Shown here in pieces: positions 20,259 through 28,604 of a stretch of DNA of 64,000 bases (position 1 is the stretch's first letter; every line of letters begins with the position of its first letter). This DNA is from CAWKGC01 sp963849005 (lineage in GTDB: Bacteria > Pseudomonadota > Gammaproteobacteria > Burkholderiales > Usitatibacteraceae). The DNA lies in assembly GCA_963849005.1 (NCBI GenBank), contig CAWKGC010000019.1:372001-436000 (forward strand). Reading direction: 5' to 3'. The position numbers and the translations under genes were made by a program. Below the pieces are notes generated by a model. It was given only the letters and a program-made list of their open reading frames with translations. It did no database searches and had not been told where the DNA came from.

Positions 20259-20316
20259 CTCGGCTGCTACTATACGTCCTGTCGATTCCGTTTTCCCGCC
20301 CGGCCTCCCCCCAGAC

Positions 20317-22143
20317 ATGAGCACTCCCGCCGCTGCCGGCGCGCCGCCCGCCGTTCCCGCCAGGCCGTCCCCCAAGGGCGACATCGGCACCCTCAGGAAG
20401 CTGGTCCCGTACTTGTGGGAGTACCGCTGGCGGGTCGGGATCGCGCTGGTGTTCCTGATCGCCGCCAAGCTCGCGAACATTTCCGTGCCGCTCCTGATGA
20501 AGGAGATCGTCGACAGCCTCTCCGGGCCGAAGGCGGTGATCGCGGTGCCCGTGGCGCTGCTCGTCGCGTACGGCATCCTGCGCATGTCGTCGACGCTTTT
20601 CGCGGAGCTGCGCGACATCGTCTTCGTGCGGGTCACGCAGCGCGCGATGCGCCGCGTCGGCCTCGACGTCTTCAGGCACCTGCATGCGCTGAGCCTGCGC
20701 TTCCACCTCGAGCGCCAGACGGGCGGCGTCTCGCGCGACATCGAGCGCGGCACGCGCGGCATCTCGACGCTCATGTCCTTCATGCTCTTCAGCGTCCTGC
20801 CGACCCTGCTCGAGATCACGCTGGTCACCGGGATCCTGATCGTCAAGTTCGACATCTGGTTCGGCGTGATCACGATCTCCGCGCTGGTGCTCTACATCGG
20901 CACGACGTTCGCGATCACCGAGTGGCGCACCGTGCACCGCCGCACCATGAACGACATGGACTCGAAGGCCAACACCAAGGCCATCGACTCGCTGCTCAAC
21001 TACGAGACGGTCAAGTATTTCGGCAACGAGGACTACGAGGCCAGGCGCTACGACGAGAACCTGCGCCGCTACGAGAATGCCGCGGTGACGAGCGAGACGT
21101 CGCTGGGGATACTCAACGCCGCGCAGAGCATGGTGATCGCGCTGGCGGTATCGCTGCTGATGTGGCGCGCGGCCGAGGGCATTGTCCACGGGCCGCTCAC
21201 GCTCGGCGACCTGGTCATGGTGAACGCGCTGCTCATCCAGCTCTACATCCCGCTCAATTTCCTCGGTGTCATGTACCGCGAGATCAAGCAGGCGGTGGTC
21301 GACATGGAGAAGATGTTCGGGCTCCTCGAGCAGAACCGCGAGGTCCAGGACAAGCCGGGCGCGAAACCGCTGGTGGTGGCCGGCGCCGCGCTCAGCTTCG
21401 AGAACGTGGACTTTTCCTACGAGGCCAAGCGCGCCATCCTGCACGGCGTGAGCTTCGACGTCCCTGCCGGGAAGACGGTAGCGGTGGTCGGCACCAGCGG
21501 CGCGGGCAAGTCGACGCTGTCGCGCCTGCTGTTCCGCTTCTACGACGTCTCAGGCGGCCGCATCGCGATCAACGGGCAGGACATCCGCGACGTGACCCAG
21601 GCGAGCCTCAGGTCGGCGATCGGCATCGTCCCGCAGGACACGGTGCTCTTCAACGACACGATCTACTACAACATCGCCTATGGCCGGCCCGGCGCGACGC
21701 GAGACGAGATCGAGAACGCGGCGAAGGTCGCGCACATTTACGACTTCATCGAGCGGCTGCCCGACAAGTGGGAGAGCACGGTCGGCGAGCGCGGGCTCAA
21801 GCTCTCCGGCGGCGAGAAGCAGCGCGTATCGATCGCGCGCACGATCCTCAAGGACCCGGCGATCCTGATCTTCGACGAGGCCACCAGTGCGCTCGATTCC
21901 ACCACCGAGAAGTCCATCCAGGCGGAACTGCGCGAGATCGCGAGGAACCGCACCACGCTGGTCATCGCGCACCGGCTCTCGACGATCGTCGACGCCGACC
22001 AGATCCTCGTGATGGAAGACGGGCGCATCGTCGAGCGAGGAAACTTCCGCGAACTCATCGACGCGAACGGCAGGTTCGCCGGGATGTGGGCGCTGCAGCA
22101 GGAAGAGGACGCCGAGCGGCGTTCAGCCGAGGAATCCGCGTAG
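20317..22143 (+). CDS. Atm1/HMT1-type ABC exporter (fused membrane and ATPase)
   Basis: 608 residues. An N-terminal six-helix ABC membrane domain (residues 30-330) contains the Atm1-family stretch IDSLLNYETVKYFGNEDYEA. The C-terminal ATPase has Walker A GTSGAGKS near 393-400, the signature LSGGEKQRVS near 497 and Walker B AILIFDEATSALDS. Atm1-type exporters move glutathione-linked sulfur or metal species across the inner membrane. ATG 20317 is the first start that keeps a family-like N terminus. The gene overlaps the convergent hydrolase gene by 21 bases at its 3' end. Confidence 0.93.
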   Translation: MSTPAAAGAPPAVPARPSPKGDIGTLRKLVPYLWEYRWRVGIALVFLIAAKLANISVPLLMKEIVDSLSGPKAVIAVPVALLVAYGILRMSSTLFAELRDIVFVRVTQRAMRRVGLDVFRHLHALSLRFHLERQTGGVSRDIERGTRGISTLMSFMLFSVLPTLLEITLVTGILIVKFDIWFGVITISALVLYIGTTFAITEWRTVHRRTMNDMDSKANTKAIDSLLNYETVKYFGNEDYEARRYDENLRRYENAAVTSETSLGILNAAQSMVIALAVSLLMWRAAEGIVHGPLTLGDLVMVNALLIQLYIPLNFLGVMYREIKQAVVDMEKMFGLLEQNREVQDKPGAKPLVVAGAALSFENVDFSYEAKRAILHGVSFDVPAGKTVAVVGTSGAGKSTLSRLLFRFYDVSGGRIAINGQDIRDVTQASLRSAIGIVPQDTVLFNDTIYYNIAYGRPGATRDEIENAAKVAHIYDFIERLPDKWESTVGERGLKLSGGEKQRVSIARTILKDPAILIFDEATSALDSTTEKSIQAELREIARNRTTLVIAHRLSTIVDADQILVMEDGRIVERGNFRELIDANGRFAGMWALQQEEDAERRSAEESA

Positions 22144-22914
22144 CGCCTTCAGCAGGCCCTCGGGATCCTCGGTCGACATCGAGTGGCCCGACCCCTCCAG
22201 TTTCACGAGTCTTGCGCCGGGGATCAGCGCCGCGAATGCCGTTCCGGCTTTTGCCGGCGTGAGCACGTCGCGCGTTCCGGAGACGACCAGCACCGGGCAG
22301 GCGATCGCGCGCAACATCGCTTCAGCGGGCTGGTAGCCGCTGCAGGCCTTGAGATCGGCATGCACCGCGCCCGCGTGGGAGCGCTCGAGAAGCCGCAGGT
22401 AGCTGCCCATCAGCGTCATTCCCGGCGACGGGCTCGCGCCCAGCTTCGCCTTCGGCGCGTGGCCCCAGTCGTTCAGCATGGCGAAGGCCTCGGCCGGGTC
22501 GTTCTTTGCGGCGTCCAGCAGCGCTTCGCTCACCGGCATGGGGATCGAGGTGCCGACCAGCGCCAGCCTGCTCACTCTTGCTGGGAAACGCAGCGCGGTT
22601 TCGACCGCGACGAGGGAGCCCATCGAGTGGCCGACCAGCGCCGCCTTGGCCATGCCCGCCGCATCGAGCAACGCTGCGACCCAATCAGCCATCGCACCGA
22701 TCGTGTCGCGCGGCGTTCCCGGGCTCTGGCCGTGCCCAGGCAGGTCGACCGCCAGCACGTTGAAACCGTGGTTCGCGAACCAGCGCGATTGCAGCTGCCA
22801 CACCGAGTGGTCGCATGCCGCGCCGTGGATGAAGACCACCGTGGGCTTCGCCGGATCGGGTTCCTTGCCGCCGGTGTAGGCGTAGGCCGGGTATCCCTGC
22901 GTGATGAACTTCAT
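22123..22914 (-). CDS. Alpha/beta hydrolase
   Basis: 263 residues, cytoplasmic. Typical fold markers are the oxyanion region FIHGAACDHSVW, the nucleophile elbow GHSMG, Asp in SGTRDVLTP, and catalytic His in GSGHSMSTEDP. This completes a Ser-Asp-His triad of the esterase/hydrolase type. The natural substrate is unknown. Its 3' end overlaps the ABC exporter gene tail to tail. Two repeats (22922-22951 and 22961-23095) lie just upstream of its start. Confidence 0.88.
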   Translation of the reverse strand: MKFITQGYPAYAYTGGKEPDPAKPTVVFIHGAACDHSVWQLQSRWFANHGFNVLAVDLPGHGQSPGTPRDTIGAMADWVAALLDAAGMAKAALVGHSMGSLVAVETALRFPARVSRLALVGTSIPMPVSEALLDAAKNDPAEAFAMLNDWGHAPKAKLGASPSPGMTLMGSYLRLLERSHAGAVHADLKACSGYQPAEAMLRAIACPVLVVSGTRDVLTPAKAGTAFAALIPGARLVKLEGSGHSMSTEDPEGLLKALRGFLG

Positions 22915-22921
22915 TCCTTCC

Positions 22922-22951
22922 TCGTCATTCCGGGCTTGACCCGGAGTCCAG
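22922..22951. repeat. Short hairpin repeat TCGTCATTCCGGGC..., copy 1
   Basis: Thirty bases that recur at 35279-35308 with two mismatches. The core TTCCGGG-CTTGA-CCCGGA can fold into a hairpin. Both copies are intergenic. Confidence 0.75.
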
Positions 22952-22960
22952 AAAAGCATT

Positions 22961-23095
22961 TGGAACCGCCGATGAACGCCGATGAACGCCGATAAAACCC
23001 TGACGTTGCTTGGCTTCGGCAATCGTTGGAGCATTCCGAACCAAAACCAGATTGCCTTTGCTTTTATCGGCGTTCATCGGCGTTCATCGGCGGTT
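22961..23095. repeat. Palindromic repeat element, copy 2
   Basis: The left arm (22961-22997) is identical to copy 1 over 37 bases. The right arm (23062-23095) matches over 34 bases. The centre keeps TGGCTTCG, CCGAACCA and TTGCCTTTG. The ten bases upstream (GAAAAGCATT) are also shared with copy 1, so the unit may extend further left. It lies between the hydrolase start and the metY stop. Confidence 0.93.
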
Positions 23096-23123
23096 AATTC
23101 ACTTCTTGCATTTGATCGGCGGT

Positions 23124-24423
23124 TCACTTCTGGCTGGCCGCAAGTGCGCGAGAGAGGTCGTCGATGAGGTCATCGGTGTGCTCCAGCCCGATGGACAGCC
23201 GGATTGTGCCCGGCCCGATTCCGGCCGCGCGCAGCGCCGCCTCGTCCATGCGGAAGTGCGTCGTGGTCGCCGGATGGATCACCAGCGACTTGGCGTCGCC
23301 GATGTTGGCGAGGTGCGAGAAGAGCGAGAGCTTCTCGATGAACTTGCGCCCCGCCTCGCGCCCGCCCTTCACCTCGAAGGAGAGCACGCCGCCGCAACCG
23401 TCGGGCAGCAGGCGCTTCGCCACCGCATGGTCCGGATGCGACGCGAGCTTCCGGCGAGCACACCGAGACCACGGCCGCGTTGCCGGAAAGGAATTCGATG
23501 ATCTTGCGCGCATTGGATACATGGCGCGGCATGCGCACATGCAGCGTCTCGATGCCCTGCAGGATCTGGAACGCCGTCATCGGCGCCATGCACGCGCCGA
23601 AGTCGCGCAGCCCCTCGCGGCGCGCGCGCAGCAGGAAGGCCGCGATCGGCGACTCCTCGGCGAAGTCCATGCCGTGGAACCCCTCGTAGGGCTCGGTCAA
23701 CGTCGGGTACTTGCCGGACGTTTCCCAGTCGAACTTCCCGCCATCGACCAGGACTCCCCCGATTACCACGCCATGCCCGGAAAGGAACTTCGTCGCGGAA
23801 TGGAACACCAGGTCGGCTCCTTGCGAGAAGGGCAGGGAGAGCATCGGCGTGGTCAGCGTCGCGTCGACCAGCAGCGGCACGCCGCTTGCGTGTGCAATCT
23901 CCGATACGGCGGGAATGTCGAGGACGTCGAGTCCCGGATTGCCGACGGTCTCGCCGAACAACAGGCGCGTCCCGGGGCGGATGGCGTTTCGCCAGGCGTC
24001 GAGGTCGCGTCCCTTGACGAAGGTGGTCGTGATGCCGAAGCGGGGCAGGGTGAAATGAAGCAGGTTGTGCGAGCCGCCATACAGCGCGGAGGAGGCGACG
24101 ATGTGCCCGCCTTGCCCCATCAGCGTGACGATCGCCAGGTGCAGCGCCGCCTGGCCGCTGGCCGTCGCTATCGCGCCCGCGCCGCCTTCCAGCGCAGCCA
24201 CGCGCTCCTCGAGCACGGCGTTGGTCGGGTTGGAGAGCCGCGAGTAGACGTGACCCGCGCGCTCCATGTTGAAAAGGCTCGCGGCGTGGTCGGCGTCGTC
24301 GAAGACGAAGGAGGCCGATTGGTAGATCGGCGTGGCCCGTGCCCCGGTAGCCGGGTCGGGGGATTGCCCGGCGTGTACCGCCAGGGTGTCGCTTTTCGGA
24401 CCTTTGTGCCCTGAATTGGCCAT
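23124..24423 (-). CDS. metY: O-acetylhomoserine aminocarboxypropyltransferase-type PLP enzyme
   Basis: About 432 residues, cytoplasmic. It belongs to the Cys/Met-metabolism PLP family: YSRLSNPTNAVLEERVAALEGG, phosphate loop SGQAALHLA, and Schiff-base Lys in HSATKFLSGHG. Overall sequence is closest to MetY, which makes homocysteine from O-acetylhomoserine and sulfide. One +1 break occurs at 23449/23448 (Glu gaa or gag) in the segment CSPE-LASHPDHAVAKRLLP. ATG 24423 (ATGGCCAATTC) is preferred over an in-frame TTG nine bases upstream. It is divergent from the PbpG-type gene. Confidence 0.9.
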
Positions 24424-24468
24424 GAGAATCAATATTTTGGGTGTAACAGTTGAAATCCGCCTTAAATC

Positions 24469-24498
24469 TTGTCATGTCACGGTAGTTTTTGCTATGGT
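24469..24498 (+). promoter_or_regulatory. Promoter for the PbpG-type gene
   Basis: TTGTCA (24469-24474) is separated by 18 bases from TATGGT (24493-24498). An extended -10 TGC precedes the latter. It points toward ATG 24529. Confidence 0.55.
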
Positions 24499-24512
24499 GT
24501 CGCCTTCGCCTG

Positions 24513-24521
24513 TTATCCACA
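24513..24521 (+). promoter_or_regulatory. Single perfect DnaA-box sequence
   Basis: TTATCCACA matches the DnaA box consensus, eight bases before ATG 24529. No second box is near, so this is not an origin. It could mark DnaA control of the gene or be chance. Confidence 0.35.
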
Positions 24522-24528
24522 GCCTCCC

Positions 24529-25431
24529 ATGACCCGAATTTCCGCCTTGCTGTTGTCGCTCTCGCTGGCCTGCGTTTTCGCCGCGGGCGACGCCTTTGCG
24601 CAGAAGGGCCGCAACGCGCCGAAGGCCAAGGCGGTTGCGGATGTCGGCGAGGACGGCGGCCCGAACCTGATGTCTTCGGCGGCGGTCGTCTATGACCCGA
24701 CCACCGGGCAGACGCTCTACGCGAAGAACGCCGACAGCGCGGCGCCGATCGCCTCCATCACCAAGCTCATGACGGCAATGGTCGTGCTCGATGCGGGGCT
24801 GCCGCTCGACGAGGCGATCGTGCTCACCAACGACGACATCGATATCGTCAAGAATTCGCGTTCGCGCCTGCCGATCGGCAGTGCCTTCCGCCGCGACGAC
24901 CTGATTCGCCTCGCCCTCGTGGCATCGGACAATCGCGCCGCCGCCGCCCTCGGCCGCAGCTTCCCCGGCGGGCTTCCGGCCTTCGTCGAGTCGATGAACG
25001 CCAAGGCGAAGATGCTCGGCCTGGAGAGCGCCCGTTTCGTCGATTCGAGCGGGCTCGCCCCGGGCAACGTCGCGAGTCCCCAGGACCTCGCGCGCATGGT
25101 GTCGGCCGCGTCGAATTACCCGTTGATCAGCGAATACTCGACCACGCCCGAGCTGCACGTCACGCTGCCCGCCAACGGCCGCAAGCTGGGCTACATGAAC
25201 ACCAACGCGCTGGTGCGCAATCCCGACTGGCACATCGGCGTGTCCAAGACCGGCTACATCTCGGAGGCCGGCAAGTGCCTCGTGATGCAGGCGATGATCG
25301 CCAACCAGCCGGTGGTGATCGTGCTGCTCGACTCCTGGGGCAAGCTCACGCGCCTGGGCGACGCCGCGCGCATCAAGCGCTGGCTCGAGAAGTCCGCCGT
25401 CGTCGCCGCCACGCCGCTCAAGCGCGGCTGA
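24529..25431 (+). CDS. pbpG: D-alanyl-D-alanine endopeptidase, PbpG type
   Basis: 300 residues with a Sec signal peptide (cleavage near AFAQ). It is a peptidase S11 penicillin-binding protein: active-site SITK (SxxK), SDN (SxN) and KTG motifs are all present with normal spacing. It cleaves peptidoglycan cross-links in the periplasm. The short form without an extra C-terminal domain fits PbpG rather than DacA. A promoter and a DnaA-box sequence lie just upstream. The frame is intact. Confidence 0.92.
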   Translation: MTRISALLLSLSLACVFAAGDAFAQKGRNAPKAKAVADVGEDGGPNLMSSAAVVYDPTTGQTLYAKNADSAAPIASITKLMTAMVVLDAGLPLDEAIVLTNDDIDIVKNSRSRLPIGSAFRRDDLIRLALVASDNRAAAALGRSFPGGLPAFVESMNAKAKMLGLESARFVDSSGLAPGNVASPQDLARMVSAASNYPLISEYSTTPELHVTLPANGRKLGYMNTNALVRNPDWHIGVSKTGYISEAGKCLVMQAMIANQPVVIVLLDSWGKLTRLGDAARIKRWLEKSAVVAATPLKRG

Positions 25432-25461
25432 TAATACCGCGACCCGGTTCATTTGCCGCGC

Positions 25462-25534
25462 GGGGTCAGACCCCAATTCAAGCGCGGCATCGACAGCAGT
25501 CTTCTGATGGGCCTCGAAATTGGGGTCTGACCCC
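25462..25534. repeat. Inverted repeat with GGGGTCAGACCCC motifs
   Basis: A perfect 17-bp inverted repeat, 25462-25478 (GGGGTCAGACCCCAATT) against 25518-25534. Each arm is itself a near palindrome. A further part copy, CTCTGACCCCGTTTT, follows at 25560. Related motifs are common between genes in Betaproteobacteria. One also lies inside the gene ending at 59449. Confidence 0.85.
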
Positions 25535-25560
25535 GGTTTTGCCAGCCGCGGAAATGTACT

Positions 25561-25588
25561 CTGACCCCGTTTTCATCGTGCCTATAAT
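25561..25588 (+). promoter_or_regulatory. Promoter of lutA, probably leaderless
   Basis: A perfect TATAAT (25583-25588) lies only six bases before ATG 25595. CTGACC (25561-25566), 16 bases upstream, could serve as -35. It is part of the GACCCC repeat motif. Confidence 0.6.
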
Positions 25589-25594
25589 GGCGCC

Positions 25595-26342
25595 ATGAAA
25601 GTCGGGCTATTCGTCACCTGCCTCGTGGACCTCGTGCGGCCGAACATCGGCTTTGCGGCGCTGAAGCTCCTCGAGGACGCGGGCTGCGAGGTGGTGGTCC
25701 CGGAAAGCCAGACCTGCTGCGGCCAGCCGGGCTACAACTCCGGCGACAGGGAAACCTCCAAGGCGATGGCGCTGAAGGTCCTCGCCGAATTCCGCGATTG
25801 CGATTACGTGGTCGCGCCCTCCGGATCGTGCTCCGGACAGGTCAAGGTCCACTTCGTCGAGGATCTCTTCCGCGACGCTCCGGAGCACGCCGAGTTCGCC
25901 GCGCTCGCCGCAAGGTGGTTCGAGCTGTCGGACTTCCTCGTGAACGTCCTCAAGGTCGACAAGGTGCCGGGGAAATTCGCCGGCACCGTGACCTACCACG
26001 ACAGTTGCGCCGGACTGCGCGAGCTCGGCGTGAAGATGCAGCCGCGCTACCTGCTGCAGATGGCGGGCGCCGGGATCGCCGAGATGGCCGGATTGCGAGA
26101 AATGCTGCGGCTTCGGCGGCACCTTCTCGGTGAAGCTCGGCGAGATTTCCACGCGCATGGCCGAGAACAAGTGCGCCAACATCCGCGCCAGCGGTGCGGG
26201 CGCCATTGTCGGCGGCGACCTCGGCTGCCTGCTCAACATCGAAGGGCGCCTTCGCCGCACCGGCGATACCGCCACTCGCGTTTTGCATTTCGCGGAAGTG
26301 ATTGCCGGAAAAGCGGATGAAACCGCCGATGAACGCCGATGA
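25595..26342 (+). CDS. lutA: Lactate utilization protein A (LutA/LldE-type Fe-S subunit)
   Basis: About 248 residues. It carries two CCG-type cysteine domains: ESQTCCGQPGYNSG in the first half and HDSCAGLRELG ... CEKCCGFGGTFSVK in the second, which bind Fe-S clusters in the L-lactate oxidising LutABC complex. A +1 break lies near 26094 (Ala gcc/g before gat), inside the second cluster motif. The final residues KADETADERR and the TGA at 26340 come from the left arm of repeat copy 3. The native C terminus has probably been altered by repeat insertion. Confidence 0.9.
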
Positions 26343-26455
26343 ACGCCGATAAATGCGCATTGGTCGTGGGTAGGCTTCGCGATGCCATCACGAAGCCTTG
26401 AACCACACCAATTGCCTGTGCATTTATCGGCGTTCATCGGCGTTCATCGGCGGTT
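26321..26455. repeat. Palindromic repeat element, copy 3
   Basis: Arms 26321-26354 and 26422-26455 are perfect inverted repeats of 34 bases, extendable by two. Where copies 1 and 2 pair AAAA with TTTT, this copy pairs AAAT with ATTT, a compensated change. The centre keeps GGCTTCG, GAACCA and TTGCCT. It overlaps the end of lutA and lies in the lutA-lutB gap. Confidence 0.93.
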
Positions 26456-26505
26456 CCAAACTGCAGCCGCCCGAAATCTCCCACCGCCCGCGCTTGAGGT
26501 AAACC

Positions 26506-27916
26506 ATGCAAGTGCAATCGATGTTCTTCAAGAAGGCGGCGTCGGCAAAGCTCGGCGACGCGCTCCTGCAGGCGAACATGAAGCACGCCAAGGGCAGGCT
26601 GGTCGACGGCCGCGCGAAGGTGGTGGGCGAGATCGAGAACTGGGAAGCGATCCGCACCCACGCCGCCGCGCTGCGCGACCGCACCATCGCCAACCTCGAC
26701 GCTTACCTCGTGGAGTTCGAGGCCAATGCGACAAGGCGCGGCGCGAAGGTGCATTGGGCCGAAAGCGCCGAGGAGGCCTGCGACATCCTGGCCGAAATCG
26801 CCAGGGCGAACGGCGTGAAGAAAGTGGCCAAGTCGAAGTCGATGGTCTCCGAGGAGGTCAACCTCAACGAGCGCCTCATCGCGCGCCGGCGTCGAAGTGG
26901 TCGAGACCGACCTCGGCGAATACATCCTGCAGCTCGCCGAACGAGCCGCCGTCGCACATCGTCGCGCCCGCCGTGCACAAGTCGAAGGAGCAGGTCGCGG
27001 ACCTGTTCGTGAAGGCGCATGCCAAGCCGCGGCTGACCGACATCGCCGCGCTGACCCGCGAAGCGCGCGAAGTCCTGCGCAGCCATTTCCTCGCGGCCGA
27101 AATGGGCATCTCGGGCTCCAACTTGGTGATCGCCGAAACCGGCACCACGCTCACCGTCACCAACGAAGGCAACGCCGACATGGTGACGACGCTGCCGCGC
27201 ATCCATTGCGTGATCACCGGCATCGAGAAGGTCATCCCGACGCTGGAGGATTTCGCGACGCTGATCCGCCTGCTGCCGCGCTCGGCGATCGGGCAGACGA
27301 TCGCCAACTACCTCACGCTCACCACCGGCGTGAAGATGCCCGGCGACACCGACGGCCCGGAGCAGATGCACATCGTGCTGGTGGACGCGGGCCGCACCAA
27401 GCTCCTCGGCAGCGAGATGCAGACGATGCTGCGCTGCATCCGCTGCGGCGCGTGCATGAACCACTGCCCGGTCTACCAGAACATCGGCGGCCACGCCTAC
27501 GGCTGGGTCTATCCCGGGCCCGATGGGCTCGGTGCTGACGCCCGTCTACGTCGGCATCGAGAATGCCGGCGACCTGCCCAACGCCGCGACTTTCTGCGGC
27601 GAGTGCGCGGTGGTGTGCCCGGTGAAGATCCCGCTGCCCGACCTGATGCGCAAGCTTCGCGAGCAGCAGTTCGACGGGAAGATGCGGCCGTGGGCCGAGC
27701 GCATGGCGATCCAGCCTGGAGCTTCGCGGTGAAGCGCCCCGCGCTGTACGCGTTCCTGTCGCGCATCGGCGCGCGCGTCGGCGGGTTGGATGGGCGGGCG
27801 CGATCGGCTGATCCATTCGCTGCCCGGCATCGACGGCTGGACGCGCGGGCGCGACATGCCGGCGCCGGCGGGCAGGACCTTCCGCGAACTCTACAAGCAG
27901 CGGCGGGCGTCGATGA
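26506..27916 (+). CDS. lutB: Lactate utilization protein B (LutB), frame broken
   Basis: About 468 residues. It has the LutB N-terminal domain (GANVKKVAKSKSMVSEE-like, GISGSNLVIAETGTTLTVTNEGNADM) and C-terminal ferredoxin motifs CIRCGACMNHCPVY and CGECAVVCPVKIP. It carries Fe-S clusters and electrons in lactate oxidation. Four +1 and one -1 breaks are placed, for example c26938/g26939 (Ala) and c27521/g27522 (Pro). GAGGT precedes ATG 26506. No stop separates it from lutC in the final frame. A TGA at 27914-27916, overlapping the lutC ATG, is the likely true end if one more indel is present. Confidence 0.9.
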
Positions 27917-28569
27917 GCGCCCGCGACGCCATCCTTTCCCGAATCCGCAAGGCCCAGGGCCGCGCGGGCAGCGAACCGACCGCGTCCGAACTGGCCGGCG
28001 TGCACGCCGTCATCGCGCGCCGCGAAATCGGCCCGCGGCCCGACATCGCGCGCGCGCCGGATCCCCTCGCGCAGTTCCGCAAGGAATGCGAACGCGTTTC
28101 GACGACCTTCGCCGAAGTCGCTGCCAGCGAGGCGGTGCCCGCGGAGGTCAAGCGCTACCTCGAGGGCATCGGCGCGACAGCATCAGTCGCGGGATGGAGC
28201 GAGTTCGCCGGGCTCGACTGGGGCGCGGCAGGCGTGGCCTTCGAAGCGCGGCCGGCGACGGGGGACGACCGCACCGGGCTGACGGGGTGCTTCTGCGCCA
28301 TTGCCGAGACCGGGACCGTGCTCCTGCTTTCCGCCCCGGAAATGCCCAAGACCAACGCGCTGCTGCCCGACACGCACATCTGCGTGGCGCGCAAGTCGCG
28401 GCTGGTGAAGACGATGGAGGACGCTTTCGCCCTGGTGCGGACCGAGATCGGGGAGCCGCCGCGTTCGATGTTCATGGTGTCGGGCCCCTCGCGCACCGCG
28501 GACATCGAGATGACCATCGTCATCGGCGCGCACGGGCCCTACCGGGTGCACGTGATCCTGGTGCCCTAG
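27913..28569 (+). CDS. lutC: Lactate utilization protein C (LutC)
   Basis: 218 residues of the LUD (DUF162) domain: CFCAIAETGTVLLLSAPEMP and LPDTHICVARKSRLVKTMEDAF, ending GPSRTADIEMTIVIGAHGPYRVHVILV. The family forms the third component of the LutABC lactate oxidation system. ATG 27913 overlaps a possible lutB stop as ATGA. The frame is intact. Confidence 0.93.
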   Translation: MSARDAILSRIRKAQGRAGSEPTASELAGVHAVIARREIGPRPDIARAPDPLAQFRKECERVSTTFAEVAASEAVPAEVKRYLEGIGATASVAGWSEFAGLDWGAAGVAFEARPATGDDRTGLTGCFCAIAETGTVLLLSAPEMPKTNALLPDTHICVARKSRLVKTMEDAFALVRTEIGEPPRSMFMVSGPSRTADIEMTIVIGAHGPYRVHVILVP

Positions 28570-28588
28570 GCACCCCGGGAGGCGGTGC

Positions 28589-28594
28589 TAGAAT
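28589..28594 (+). promoter_or_regulatory. -10-like hexamer TAGAAT before ATG 28605
   Basis: TAGAAT ends ten bases before the start codon, with no clear ribosome site between. A near-leaderless transcript is likely. Confidence 0.45.
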
Positions 28595-28604
28595 CCCCTC
28601 GCCC

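Noticed and set aside
18355..21444. A very long minus-strand reading frame across hyi and the ABC exporter
   Set aside because: It is low-complexity Arg/His-rich antisense of well-recognised genes, an effect of high GC content.
24513..24521. Replication origin
   Set aside because: Only one DnaA box, with no AT-rich unwinding region and no dnaA or gidA nearby.
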